From contig NZ_JACHJU010000001.1 of NCBI RefSeq assembly GCF_014203795.1, positions 3,162,001 through 3,226,000 of the forward strand: a stretch of DNA of 64,000 bases, in the 5' to 3' direction. Made by a program: the position numbers and the translations under genes. The notes below the pieces were generated by a model. That model made no database searches. It was not told where the DNA came from and was given only the letters and a program-made list of their open reading frames with translations. Positions within the stretch are counted from its first letter, which is position 1, and every line of letters starts with the position of its first letter. Positions 42,413 to 55,206 of this stretch are shown here, in pieces. Source of the stretch: Streptosporangium album (GTDB taxonomy: Bacteria; Actinomycetota; Actinomycetes; Streptosporangiales; Streptosporangiaceae).

Positions 42413-43291
42413 ATGCCTATCCAGCACGTTCTCGACTCGACGATCTTCTACCGGGAGGTCGGCACCGGAGTGCCGATGGTCTTCCTGCACGGTAACCCGA
42501 CCTCGTCGTACTTGTGGCGGCACATCCTGCCCGCCGTAGGAGAACCCGGCAGGCGTCTGGCACCGGACCTGATCGGAATGGGCGAGTCGGGCAAGCCGGA
42601 CATCGCCTATACCTTCGACGACCATGCCCGCTACCTGGACGCCTGGTTCGACGCGCTCGAACTCGATGACGTCGTGCTGATCGGACACGACTGGGGCGGC
42701 GCCCTCGCCTTCGACTGGGCCGCCCGCCATCCCGCGCGGGTGCGCGGCGTCGCCTTCACCGAGACGATCGTGAAGCCGATGTCCTGGCAGGAGTTCCCCG
42801 AAGGGGGTCGCTCCCTGTTCGAGGCGATCAAAACACCCGGGGTGGGTGAGGCCATGATCCTGGACGAGAACGCGTTCATCGAACAGGCGCTGCCCGGCAC
42901 CGTCGCCACTCGCCTCAGCGAGGAGGACCTCGAAACCTACCGCAGGCCCTACCCAACCCGGGACAGCCGCAGACCGCTGCTGCGATGGCCGCAGGCGATG
43001 CCCCTGGGCGGGGAACCGGCCGACGTGGTGGCCAGGATCGAGTTCTATGACGAGTGGCTGGCGGCCAGCACCGAGGTGCCCAAGCTGCTCCTCACCTTCG
43101 AGCCCGGTCCCGGGACGATGATGGGTCCCGCAATCATCGACTGGTGCGCCGCCAGCATCGCCGGCCTCGAAATCGACAGGCACCCGCTGACCGCCGGCCA
43201 CCACACTCCCGAGGATCAGCCCGAGGTTATCGCCGCCTCCATCGCGGCCTGGGCGGACAAGCACGCCCTGCGCTCGTATGGCCAGACCTGA
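42413..43291 (+). CDS. Haloalkane dehalogenase (alpha/beta hydrolase)
   Basis: A 292-residue hydrolase closely resembling DhaA/LinB dehalogenases. The halide-site asparagine lies in HGNPTSSYLW, the nucleophile aspartate and second halide-site tryptophan in GHDWGGAL, a catalytic glutamate in FTETIVKP at the DhaA/LinB position, and the catalytic histidine in TAGHHTPEDQP. These fit the Asp-His-Glu triad of subfamily II. The reaction replaces a halogen on a haloalkane with a hydroxyl group. No signal peptide. It is the last gene of the NmrA-PPOX-dehalogenase run. The natural substrate is unknown. Confidence 0.93.
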   Translation: MPIQHVLDSTIFYREVGTGVPMVFLHGNPTSSYLWRHILPAVGEPGRRLAPDLIGMGESGKPDIAYTFDDHARYLDAWFDALELDDVVLIGHDWGGALAFDWAARHPARVRGVAFTETIVKPMSWQEFPEGGRSLFEAIKTPGVGEAMILDENAFIEQALPGTVATRLSEEDLETYRRPYPTRDSRRPLLRWPQAMPLGGEPADVVARIEFYDEWLAASTEVPKLLLTFEPGPGTMMGPAIIDWCAASIAGLEIDRHPLTAGHHTPEDQPEVIAASIAAWADKHALRSYGQT

Positions 43292-43399
43292 CAGGAGATG
43301 AGTCCGATCAGGATGAGGACCGCGGACTTGACGGCCCTCTACCCGGATCGGAGCGGCCAGGAACGCCGTACCCGGCGCGGTGCACCGCGCCGGCGCCCG

Positions 43400-44338
43400 C
43401 TACCCCGGTATCCGGGCACGCAAGGCCTGGATGAACCAGTCGAGCACCGGCGCCAGACTTTCCGGGGCCGGCCAGCCGTTGATCACTGCGAGCAGTTGAA
43501 GGTACAGCTCCCTGCGAGGGTCGTTCACGGTCTCCAGCCGCGTCAACAGCCGGCGCCGAAGACCGACGTCGTCGGGGCGGCCGACGACGTGCGCGTATTG
43601 AGCCATGACCGCCGCGACGACCGGTTCCGCCTGGGGCGAGGCCGGATCGATGCCGGCTGCCAGGGCCGGGCTGGCCTGGTCACGGACCATTGCGGCAGCG
43701 TCGCGGCGCGGGCCCGTGGTGTTGCCCTGGGCATGCTCGGCCGCGTGCTGCTCAGCCATGCGCCGCATGCCGGAGCGAAAACCCGGGTCCTGGGAGAGTT
43801 CGGCCAACTCCACCCACGCCTCGACCTGCTCGGCCTCGGGGTTGTCGGGCAGTTCGGGGGTCATCGAGCGCATGACCCCTACGAATCCGGCGTCGGAGCC
43901 CAGTCCGCCGAAGGCGGTGTCGAGGAAATCGCCGACCAGACGTCGGCGTTCGTCCTCGGAGAGCTTGGCCAGCTTGTGCATGAGATCCATCTCCTCAGGG
44001 GTGGACCCGCGCTTGACCACCGCCGTCAGCACCGCGCGTCGCAGGCGCAGCGTTCGGATCTGCACCGCCAGTGCTTCGGCGTGCGCTGCGGCGACCTCGG
44101 GAAGCGAGATCTCCCGGTCCACGACCTTCCGGATCGTGGGGAGGTCCAGTCCCAGGTCGCGCAGCGTCCGCACGAGGTCCAAGCGTGCGACGGCGTCGAT
44201 GCCGTAGAGGCGGTAGCCGGCCGGGCTGCGGTCGGTCGGCGGCACGATCCCGCAGTCGGAGTAGAACCGGATGGCTTTGACCGTCAGTCCGGTCCGCCGG
44301 GCCAGATCACCGATCGAGTAGAGCGTGTCGCCGTCCAT
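43400..44338 (-). CDS. MerR-family transcriptional regulator with TipAS-like effector domain
   Basis: A 312-residue regulator. The N-terminal MerR winged helix is clear: LYSIGDLARRTGLTVKAIRFYSDCGIVPP, GYRLYGIDAVARLDLVRTLRDLG and a dimer helix to about residue 115. The remainder is an all-helical region of TipAS-like type with EEMDLMHKLAKLSEDERRRLVGDFLDTAFGG-like segments, which in related proteins binds small molecules. No metal-binding cysteine cluster is present, so a metal or iron-sulfur sensor is unlikely. It is divergent from the quinone-oxidoreductase gene, whose promoter holds a MerR-type operator. Confidence 0.92.
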   Translation of the reverse strand: MDGDTLYSIGDLARRTGLTVKAIRFYSDCGIVPPTDRSPAGYRLYGIDAVARLDLVRTLRDLGLDLPTIRKVVDREISLPEVAAAHAEALAVQIRTLRLRRAVLTAVVKRGSTPEEMDLMHKLAKLSEDERRRLVGDFLDTAFGGLGSDAGFVGVMRSMTPELPDNPEAEQVEAWVELAELSQDPGFRSGMRRMAEQHAAEHAQGNTTGPRRDAAAMVRDQASPALAAGIDPASPQAEPVVAAVMAQYAHVVGRPDDVGLRRRLLTRLETVNDPRRELYLQLLAVINGWPAPESLAPVLDWFIQALRARIPG

Positions 44339-44543
44339 GTCCTCACCCTCGCGCCTCCCCTTACGGGAGACTCAAGCCCATCCCCCTGCCAGCGGCAAGC
44401 CACTCCTCATCCACAAGCCTTGACGGTTCCTCCTCGCGGACGGCGACCCTGGCAAGCCTGAAGCCTCACTCGAGAGGATCTCTGCTTGCCGATCCTCTGG
44501 TCAGGGCGGTCCTGCCACATCTGGTTCATTCACGACGAGTGAT

Positions 44544-44574
44544 TTGACCTCAAGCTAAGTAGAGGTACGAGACT
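44544..44574 (+). promoter_or_regulatory. MerR-type operator/promoter for the quinone-oxidoreductase gene
   Basis: A -35-like TTGACC at 44544-44549 overlaps a dyad with arms ACCTC (44547-44551) and GAGGT (44562-44566). With a 19-base spacer the -10 would be GAGACT at 44569-44574. A dyad inside an elongated spacer is the typical MerR activator arrangement, and the merR gene lies directly upstream in the opposite direction. Confidence 0.55.
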
Positions 44575-44617
44575 GATGCCCCAGATGGAGAGATCCGATG
44601 CAGCAGGGAGTGTCAGG

Positions 44618-45592
44618 GTGCGCGTGATACGGGTGACACGGTTCGGGGGCCCCGATGTGCTGATGGCGGGAGAGGCGCCGGATCCGGTCGCAGGGCCGGG
44701 CCAGGTCGTCGTAGGTGTTTCGGTCGCGGAAATCAACTTCATCGAGACGCAGCTCCGGCGGGGGATCACCCCTGGCCCCCCGCTGCCGGAGCCACCGTAC
44801 GTCCCCGGCGGCGGGGTGTCCGGCCAGGTGCTCTCGACGGGGGAGGGCGTGGATCCCGCCTGGGCCGGCCGGCGCGTCGTCACCTCTACGGCGACCGGCG
44901 GCGGTGGCAACGCGGAACGGGTTGTGGCCGCGGCTGAGGACCTCATCCCGGTGCCGGAGGGCTTGGGGCTGCCCGAGGCGGCGGCGCTGCTGCACGACGG
45001 CAGTACGGCGGCGGGGCTGTTCGAGGGCGCCGGGATCCGTCCTGGGGAGTGGGTGTTGGTCGAGGCGGCCGGCGGCGGCCTCGGCAGTCTGCTGGTGCAG
45101 CTCGCGCATTCAGCCGGCGCACGGGTCATCGGCGCCGCCCGTGGTGAGCAGAAACTGCGCCTTGCCCGGGAACTGGGTGCCGAGGCCGTCGTCGACTACT
45201 CCCATGCGGGCTGGGCAGAGCGCGTGCTGAAGGCGAGCGGGGGCAACGGGGCCGACGTGGTCTTCGACGGGGTGGGCGGGGAGATCGGCCGGGCGGCGTT
45301 CGAGGTGACGGCGCGTGGCGGGCGGTTCTCCGTCCACGGCGCCTCCAGCGGTGAGGCCACCGTGATCGCCTCGGAAGACGCGGAGCGGCAGGGCGTGACC
45401 GTGTTCGGGCTCGAACAGCTGATGGGATTCAGGGCCGGCACGCGACAGCGGGCCATGCGGATGCTGTCGGAGGCGGCGGCGGGCCGGATCAGGCCGGTCA
45501 TCGGGCAGACGTTCCCGCTGGAGCACGCCGCCGACGCACACGCCGCGATAGAGGCGCGGGCCGTCACCGGCAAGACCCTCCTGACGGTTTGA
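44618..45592 (+). CDS. Medium-chain dehydrogenase/reductase, NADPH:quinone-oxidoreductase-like
   Basis: A 324-residue MDR protein. The GroES-like N-terminal half contains RVTRFGGPDVL and a catalytic-zinc-free active site; the Rossmann half has VEAAGGGLGSLLVQLAH and an NADP-type pattern. Two further blocks are VDYSHAGWAERVL and VVFDGVGGEIG. No zinc-binding cysteines, so it is a quinone or enone reductase rather than an alcohol dehydrogenase. The GTG at 44618 has GGGAG seven bases upstream and gives the family start; the open frame from 44576 is an alternative. Probably induced by the adjacent MerR regulator. Confidence 0.92.
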   Translation: MRVIRVTRFGGPDVLMAGEAPDPVAGPGQVVVGVSVAEINFIETQLRRGITPGPPLPEPPYVPGGGVSGQVLSTGEGVDPAWAGRRVVTSTATGGGGNAERVVAAAEDLIPVPEGLGLPEAAALLHDGSTAAGLFEGAGIRPGEWVLVEAAGGGLGSLLVQLAHSAGARVIGAARGEQKLRLARELGAEAVVDYSHAGWAERVLKASGGNGADVVFDGVGGEIGRAAFEVTARGGRFSVHGASSGEATVIASEDAERQGVTVFGLEQLMGFRAGTRQRAMRMLSEAAAGRIRPVIGQTFPLEHAADAHAAIEARAVTGKTLLTV

Positions 45593-45660
45593 CCGTCGGC
45601 GCGCTCGACGCTCCGCGTTACCGGTGAGCTGAACCGGAGATCCGTTCATCCGCCTTACGG

Positions 45661-45970
45661 TGCCCGGCCCTGCGCTCCTTTCGAAAGTGAGGCTTCAGCG
45701 ACGGCGACCGGCTCTGAACGGTCCCGTACGGATTGCTTCAGCGTCAGCGGGATCGCTGGGCGGCCGGAAAGGGAGCGGCTACGGTCCGCCTGCCGTACGG
45801 CGAGACGGAGTGGCGCGGAGGTGGGTGGGTGTTCCGGCCGGCTTATAAAAAAGCGCGACCACCGCGCCCGCCAGGCCGGAGGCCTGAAACACCGGACGGC
45901 AACTGCGACGGCCGGCCGGAACACCCACCCACCGCAGCGCGAACAGCGAAAACCCCGGAACACCCGCAGC
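45661..45970 (-). repeat. Right arm of the 310-bp inverted repeat
   Basis: Reverse complement of the left arm 40501-40810 with 15 mismatches and no gap. The inner edge at 45661 is sharp: the ten bases GGGCCGGGCA end both arms, and the sequences beyond differ. Confidence 0.93.
45820..45933 (-). repeat. 114-bp hairpin element with 23-bp terminal inverted repeats (right)
   Basis: Copy of the element at 40538-40651 in opposite orientation. Both 23-bp ends are conserved exactly and the two copies differ at two internal bases. Confidence 0.85.
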
Positions 45971-46016
45971 GCGAACAGCGAAAACCCCGGAACACCCGCA
46001 GCGCGAACAGTGAAAT
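45934..46016 (-). repeat. Tandem 32-bp repeats, 2.6 units (right)
   Basis: Two identical 32-bp units (45934-45965 and 45966-45997) and a partial third one. They are the reverse complement of the unit at 40501-40532. Confidence 0.9.
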
Positions 46017-46022
46017 ACCTCC

Positions 46023-46071
46023 TCACCTGACCCGGGCCCGGCCAAGACCACGCCGGACCCGGGTCAGGTGA
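46023..46071 (-). terminator. Hairpin at the end of the response-regulator gene
   Basis: A perfect 14-bp stem (46023-46036 with 46058-46071) encloses a 21-base loop. The proximal arm includes the response-regulator stop codon. It probably ends the minus-strand kinase operon. Confidence 0.7.
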
Positions 46072-46698
46072 GCGCGTCGAAGCCCGCCCGGAGGTGGCTG
46101 AGTTGGTGGGAGAGGTCGGACAGCGGGCCGGAGAGGTTCGGGTCGTTGTTCTTGCGAACCAGTTCACTGACCCGGAGAAGCTCGTCCTCGACCGCGCTGA
46201 GCCGCCTGGACAGCTCGGGGAGCACGGCTGCCTGGTCGGCCGCCTCGCCCGGGGGAAGCTCGGAGCCGAGGCGGTCGCGGAGCATGGACGCCTGTTCGGT
46301 CAGGCGGCGGTTCATGTTGTAGAGCTCGACGAACACCGCGACCTTGGCCCGGAGCACCCAGGGGTCGAACGGCTTGGTGAGGTAGTCGACGGCACCGGCG
46401 GCGTAGCTGCGGAAGGCGTAGTCGGGAGCGCTGTCGATGACGGTCAGAAAGATGATCGGGATGTTGCGTGTGCGTTCGCGGCGCTTGATGTGGGATGCGG
46501 TCTCGAAACCATCCATACCGGGCATGCGCACATCCAGCAGGATCAGCGCGAACTCGGTGTTCAGCAGCGCTTTGAGCGCCTCCTCACCCGACCTGGCCCG
46601 GACGGGGATCAGGTCGAGGGAGCTGAGAATGGCCTCGAGCGCGATCAGGTTCTCCTCGCGGTCGTCGACCAGGAGGATTTTCGCTCGGTCCGGCATCA

Positions 46699-46699
<1 letters not shown>
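46064..46699 (-). CDS. Single-domain-type response regulator with C-terminal coiled coil
   Basis: A 211-residue protein with an N-terminal receiver domain: acidic pair D12-D13 in LLVDDREEN, phosphoacceptor D56 in LILLDVRMPGMDG, a conserved threonine in FLTVID and lysine in YLTKPFDPW. The remainder (130-211) is helical and probably coiled coil, with no DNA-binding domain. It therefore likely relays phosphate or signals to a partner rather than to DNA. The ATG at 46699 overlaps the TGA of the hybrid kinase by one base (TGATG), so the two are co-translated and probably partners. Confidence 0.93.
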
Positions 46700-50877
<4,178 letters not shown>

Positions 50878-50998
50878 GTGACCTCCTTGACTCCCGGGGG
50901 GCGCAGCCGCGAGTCATCCCAGTCTGTCACGGTGCGCAACCCGCAGTCCCGCCTTCGATTTACCCCATGCCCGCAAGAAGTGTGGTAGGCACGGAACG

Positions 50999-52537
50999 AT
51001 GACCAATGCTCCCCGAGCCGTCCTGGCTGCGACGTTCGCCCCAGGAGACACGGCCGTCCCCGCCGTCAGACGGTTCACCCGAGAGGTGATGACCGCCTGG
51101 GCCGCCATGCCCTTGTTCGCCCCGGCCGAGCAGCTGGCGGGGGAGTTCGCCGCGCAGGTGACCGAGGTGCCGTTCGAGGTCATCTGGAGCCATCTGGGAA
51201 ACGGCGTCCAGATCGAGGTCCGCCGGAAGGGCGCTCCCGGGTTGTCCCTCGACGCTCCCAGCGTGCCGGTCGACGAGTGGGGTGTCACCTTCGCTGGAGA
51301 GTACCGCATTCACTGGGCGCGGCTGCATCTGCCCGGCTCCGCCGAGCGGGTGGCGGCGGAGTGGTCCACCGAGCGGCACAGCCGGGGGCCGGTCTGGCTG
51401 GGCTTCCTCGCCGACGCCAGTGATCTGCTGGCCGGCACCCTCGACCCTGACATGGTGCCCGCGATCATCTCGCAGATCGTCGTGCCCCGGCTGGCCACCT
51501 GGTGCGCCGTCTACACGTGGAGTGATGACGGCGGCCCGCAGCGGCCGGCCTACCTGTGGCACACCGACGAGCGGCGCATCGACGAGCTGCGCGAGGAGCT
51601 CGCCACGGCCCAGATCCCGCAGTCCGGCGGTTCCATGCAGCTCGGCGACTCGCAGATGCTCGTCATACCGCTGCTCGCGCGGGGGCGGGCGCTGGGGGCG
51701 ATGTGCCTGGGGCGGCCGGACCGGTTCGCCGAGGACATCTTCCAGTACGCCGAGGACATCGGCCGTCGCGCGGCCCTTGCCATGGACAACGCCCGGCTCT
51801 ACGCCACCCAGGCGGCCGCCAACCGGGCGCTGCAGCGCAGCCTGCTGCCCCCCAACGAGCCGGGCGAGATCCCCGGGCTCGATCCCGCCGTCGTCTACGA
51901 GCCCGCAGGGGAGACCAACGAGGTCGGCGGTGACTTCTACGACCTCTTCGCCGCCGGGGACGGCTCCTGGCGGTTCGCCGTCGGCGACGTCTGCGGCACC
52001 GGTCCCGAGGCGGCCGCGGTCACCGGCCTGGCCCGCCACACCCTGCGTCTGCTCGCCAGGGAGGGGTACGGCGTGGCGGCCGTCCTCGACCGTCTCAACC
52101 AGGCGATCCTGGACGAGGGGGAGCGAGCGCGCTTCCTGACCCTGCTGCACGGTGAGATCAAGCCCGTGCCGACCGGGTTGGACGTGTGGATGGTCTCGGC
52201 CGGTCATCCCGAGGCGATACGGCTGCGGCCCACCGGCGTCGTGGACACGGTCGTGACCTCCCAGTCGCTGCTGGGGGTCTTCCCCGAGGCGACCTTCAAG
52301 GCCGAGCTCGTCCACCTCGACCCGGGCGACGTGCTTCTCGCGGTGACCGACGGGGTGACCGAGCGGCGCCAGGACGGCCGGCTGCTCGACGACGACGGTG
52401 GGCTGGCCAAGCTGCTGGCCGAGTGCGTGGGACTGTCGGCGAGGGCGGTCGCCGAGCGGATCCGCCGGGCCGTGCAGGACTTCGCCTCCGAGCCGAGCGC
52501 TGACGACCTGGCGATCGTGGTCCTCCGCGCCCGGTAG
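50999..52537 (+). CDS. GAF/SpoIIE-type PP2C protein phosphatase
   Basis: A 512-residue cytoplasmic protein. Residues 1-115 resemble a degenerate RsbW-like ATP-binding domain without a clear N-box. A GAF domain covers about 130-265 (VPAIISQIVVPRLATWCAVY, LVIPLLARGRALGAM). The C-terminal SpoIIE/PP2C phosphatase begins LQRSLLPP and has metal-binding aspartates in VGGDFYDLF, VGDVCGTGPEAA and the terminal PSADDLAIVVL. Such phosphatases dephosphorylate anti-anti-sigma proteins in partner-switching systems. It starts 121 bases from the divergent hybrid kinase, so the two may share control; no anti-sigma gene is adjacent. Confidence 0.93.
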   Translation: MTNAPRAVLAATFAPGDTAVPAVRRFTREVMTAWAAMPLFAPAEQLAGEFAAQVTEVPFEVIWSHLGNGVQIEVRRKGAPGLSLDAPSVPVDEWGVTFAGEYRIHWARLHLPGSAERVAAEWSTERHSRGPVWLGFLADASDLLAGTLDPDMVPAIISQIVVPRLATWCAVYTWSDDGGPQRPAYLWHTDERRIDELREELATAQIPQSGGSMQLGDSQMLVIPLLARGRALGAMCLGRPDRFAEDIFQYAEDIGRRAALAMDNARLYATQAAANRALQRSLLPPNEPGEIPGLDPAVVYEPAGETNEVGGDFYDLFAAGDGSWRFAVGDVCGTGPEAAAVTGLARHTLRLLAREGYGVAAVLDRLNQAILDEGERARFLTLLHGEIKPVPTGLDVWMVSAGHPEAIRLRPTGVVDTVVTSQSLLGVFPEATFKAELVHLDPGDVLLAVTDGVTERRQDGRLLDDDGGLAKLLAECVGLSARAVAERIRRAVQDFASEPSADDLAIVVLRAR

Positions 52538-52625
52538 CGGCGGAGTCGGTTACGCATCTCGTTCCCCAGCAGGCGACGGTGGATCGTTCGCTATGTCATC
52601 TGACGCCAGATCACCGGTCTCGCTA

Positions 52626-52657
52626 TTGACAGAAAGTGTCAGTATTTGAGATTTAAT
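52626..52657 (+). promoter_or_regulatory. A+T-rich promoter region with dyad upstream of the secreted nuclease
   Basis: A consensus TTGACA at 52626-52631 is followed 17-20 bases later by AGATTTAAT as a -10 candidate. The TGACA of the -35 forms a dyad with TGTCA at 52637-52641 (5-base spacer), so a repressor site may overlap the promoter. The stretch to 52680 is strikingly A+T-rich for this window. Confidence 0.55.
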
Positions 52658-52714
52658 AACCAATAAACTTGTTAGGCATGGTATCGGCCTATTTGCCCCT
52701 TTACTCTCCCGGGC

Positions 52715-55075
52715 ATGCGTGTAACACTCCGGGCTCTTGCGACTCTTGTGACTGCCGGCATCACCGCCGGCTCGATCGTCGTACTCTCGTCAACCCCTGC
52801 CACCGCGGCACCGGGAACCATGGTCATCAGCCAGGTGTATGGCGGAGGCGGAAACTCCGGCGCCCCCTTCACCAACGACTACGTCGAACTTTTCAACCGC
52901 AGCGCCGCCCCCGTATCGGTGGACGGCTGGTCGGTGCAGTACACCAGCGCCGCCGGAACCGGAAACTTCTCCGCCAACAAGACCAACCTGACCGGCACTC
53001 TGGCCCCCGGCCAGTACCACCTGGTCCAGCTCGCCGCGGGTACCACCGCCAGTGGCTCGCTGCCCGAGCCCGACAGCGTCGGCACCACCAACCTGAGTGG
53101 CGCCGCGGGTAAGGTGGCGCTGGTCCGCTCCACCGATGGCCTGGCCTGCAACGGCTCCAGCACCCCCTGCGCCGACGAGCAGCTCGCGCTCATCGCCGAC
53201 CTGGCCGGGTACGGCGCGACGAACTTCTCCGAGGGCACCCCCGCGCCCGCCCTCACCAACACCACCGCCGCGGTCCGCAAGAACGGCGGCTGCACCGACA
53301 CCGACGACAACGGCGCCGACTTCGACGCCGCGGCCCCCGCCCCGCGCAACAGCGCCACTGCGCCGGCCCGGTGCGACGGTGGCGACCCGTCCCCGTCGCC
53401 CTCGGACACCCCCACACCCACACCCACCCCCACACCGACACCGACCGACACGTGCGACACCCCGATCACGCACCGGATCGCGCAGGTGCAGGGGAGCGGC
53501 GACGTCAGCCCGGTCGCCGGGCAGGACGTCCGGGTCGAGGGCATCGTCACCGGCACCTTCCAGGGAGCCGGCCAGTTCAACGGCTTCTACATCCAGGACC
53601 CCACGCCTGACAACGACCCGGCGACCTCCGAGGGCCTGTTCGTGCTCTCCTCCTCGCCGGTCAAGGTCGGTGACCGGGCGCTCGTCTCCGGCAAGGCGAT
53701 CGAGTTCAGCGGTCTGACCGAGATCTCGCCGGCCACCGTGGTCAACGTCTGCGGCACCGGCACCATCAAGCCGGCCGAGGTGAAGCTGCCGCTCAAGAAG
53801 GGGATCACCTTTGAGCGTTACGAGGGCGTGCTCGTCACGTTCAAGGGCGACCTGACCGCCTCGGAGATCTACAACCTCGGCCGGTACGGCGAGGTCACCC
53901 TCGCGGAGGGCGGCCGGATGTGGCAGCCGACCGACCGCGAGGGCGTGAACACCGAAGAGGACGCGCGGCGGAAGATCCTGCTCGACGACGGCTCCAACGC
54001 GCAGAACATGCCGACCCTGCCGTACCACTCCAAGGGGGCGGACACCGTCCGGATCGGCGATGCGGCGAAGGACCTGACCGGGGTGCTCACTTACGGCTTC
54101 GGCGTCTACCGTGTTCAGCCGACCCAGCCGGTCGTCTTCAAGCCGGAGAACCCGCGTCCCGCCAAGCCCGCGAAGGTCGGCGGCAACATCCGGGTGGCGA
54201 GCCTCAACACGCTCAACTGGTTCACCACGCTCAAGTCCCGGGGTGCGACCACCGCCGTGGAGCGGGACCGTCAGCTCGCCAAGCTGGCCGCCAACATCCT
54301 GGGGCTCGACCCCGACGTGGCCGGGCTGATGGAGGTCGAGCGTAACTCCGACGTGGCGCTGAACACCCTGGTCGACGGGCTCAACGCCAAGGCCGGCGCG
54401 GGCACCTACAAGGCGATCACCCACCCCGACCCGGGCACCGACGCCATCCAGACCGCGCTGATCTACAAGCCGGCCAAGGTCACCCCGGTCGGCGCGGCGC
54501 AGTCCTCGTCCGACCCGATCTTCAGCCGGCCTCCGATGGTCCAGACGTTCCGCAAGGCCGACGGGAAGGGCCAGACCTTCACCGTGCTGGTCAACCACTT
54601 CAAGTCCAAGGGCTGCACCGACGCCGACGGCGCCGCCACCGGTGCCGACACCGACCAGGGTGACGGTCAGAGCTGCTACAACGCCAAGCGGATCAAGCAG
54701 GCCAAGGCTCTGCTGGCCCTGATCGACAGCCTCAAGCTGCAGAACACGCTCGTCCTCGGCGACATCAACGCCTACGGCGAGGAGGACCCGATCCACACCA
54801 TGGAGAACGGTGGACTGACCAGCCTGAGCAAGAAGTACGTCTCGACCAAGGACCGCTATAGCTACGTCTTCGACGGTCTCTCCGGTGAGCTCGACCATGC
54901 CCTGGCCGACAAGAGCCTGAGCAAGCTGGTGACCGGTGCCACCATCTGGCACATCAACTCCGATGAGGGCCGGTTCATGGACTACAACACCGAGTTCAAT
55001 CCGCCGTACCTGTACGCGCCGGACGCCTACCGCTCCTCCGACCACGACCCGTTGCTGGTCGGGCTGGATCTCTGA
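52715..55075 (+). CDS. Secreted ExeM/NucH-type extracellular nuclease with lamin-tail domain
   Basis: A 786-residue secreted protein. A Sec signal peptide ends about ATA-A at residue 32. A lamin-tail domain (about 35-150, VISQVYGGGGNSG..FTNDYVELFN) is followed by a Pro/Thr/Asp linker near 225-250. An OB-fold region comes next (RVEGIVTGTF, FYIQDP). The endonuclease/exonuclease/phosphatase domain runs from about 490, with RVASLNTLNWF, LMEVERN, VNHFKSKG, LGDINAYGEEDP and the catalytic RSSDHDPLLVGL. It should degrade extracellular DNA, for example in phosphate or nucleoside scavenging. The gene stands alone, with a distinctive promoter region and a very strong terminator. Confidence 0.94.
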   Translation: MRVTLRALATLVTAGITAGSIVVLSSTPATAAPGTMVISQVYGGGGNSGAPFTNDYVELFNRSAAPVSVDGWSVQYTSAAGTGNFSANKTNLTGTLAPGQYHLVQLAAGTTASGSLPEPDSVGTTNLSGAAGKVALVRSTDGLACNGSSTPCADEQLALIADLAGYGATNFSEGTPAPALTNTTAAVRKNGGCTDTDDNGADFDAAAPAPRNSATAPARCDGGDPSPSPSDTPTPTPTPTPTPTDTCDTPITHRIAQVQGSGDVSPVAGQDVRVEGIVTGTFQGAGQFNGFYIQDPTPDNDPATSEGLFVLSSSPVKVGDRALVSGKAIEFSGLTEISPATVVNVCGTGTIKPAEVKLPLKKGITFERYEGVLVTFKGDLTASEIYNLGRYGEVTLAEGGRMWQPTDREGVNTEEDARRKILLDDGSNAQNMPTLPYHSKGADTVRIGDAAKDLTGVLTYGFGVYRVQPTQPVVFKPENPRPAKPAKVGGNIRVASLNTLNWFTTLKSRGATTAVERDRQLAKLAANILGLDPDVAGLMEVERNSDVALNTLVDGLNAKAGAGTYKAITHPDPGTDAIQTALIYKPAKVTPVGAAQSSSDPIFSRPPMVQTFRKADGKGQTFTVLVNHFKSKGCTDADGAATGADTDQGDGQSCYNAKRIKQAKALLALIDSLKLQNTLVLGDINAYGEEDPIHTMENGGLTSLSKKYVSTKDRYSYVFDGLSGELDHALADKSLSKLVTGATIWHINSDEGRFMDYNTEFNPPYLYAPDAYRSSDHDPLLVGLDL

Positions 55076-55080
55076 GAGAA

Positions 55081-55124
55081 GTGACCTTCCCTGTCCCGGC
55101 CCCTGCCGGGACAGGGAAGGTCAC
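55081..55124. terminator. Very strong bidirectional hairpin after the nuclease gene
   Basis: A perfect 20-bp stem (55081-55100 with 55105-55124) has a 4-base loop and starts six bases after the nuclease stop. The convergent peptidase gene ends at 55207. Confidence 0.85.
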
Positions 55125-55206
55125 CAGGTACGGCATCCCCGTCATGATTCTCAGCTCGGTGACGGCCTGGACCCGCAGCCGCCCGCGTTACCTCACGACA
55201 GGCGTG

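Larger units (their letters stand above)
45593..46063. other. 471-base non-coding interval holding the right repeat arm
   Basis: No supported gene. It lies between the convergent 3' ends of the quinone-oxidoreductase and response-regulator genes. It contains the right inverted-repeat arm (45661-45970), its 114-bp hairpin, 2.6 copies of a 32-bp tandem unit and most of a terminator hairpin. Confidence 0.8.

Noticed and set aside
40501..45970. Composite transposon
   Set aside because: No transposase or remnant is encoded in or beside the arms, and no target-site duplication is visible at the outer edges. Only the inverted-repeat structure is supported.
45934..46016. CRISPR array
   Set aside because: The 32-bp units are directly adjacent without unique spacers and no cas gene is present, so they are plain tandem repeats.
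45655..46167. Open frames through the repeat arms (for example minus strand 45655-46167 and plus strand 40409-40816)
   Set aside because: They follow the repeats and appear in both arms in several frames with Arg/Cys/Val/Phe repeats; no start signals and no family resemblance.
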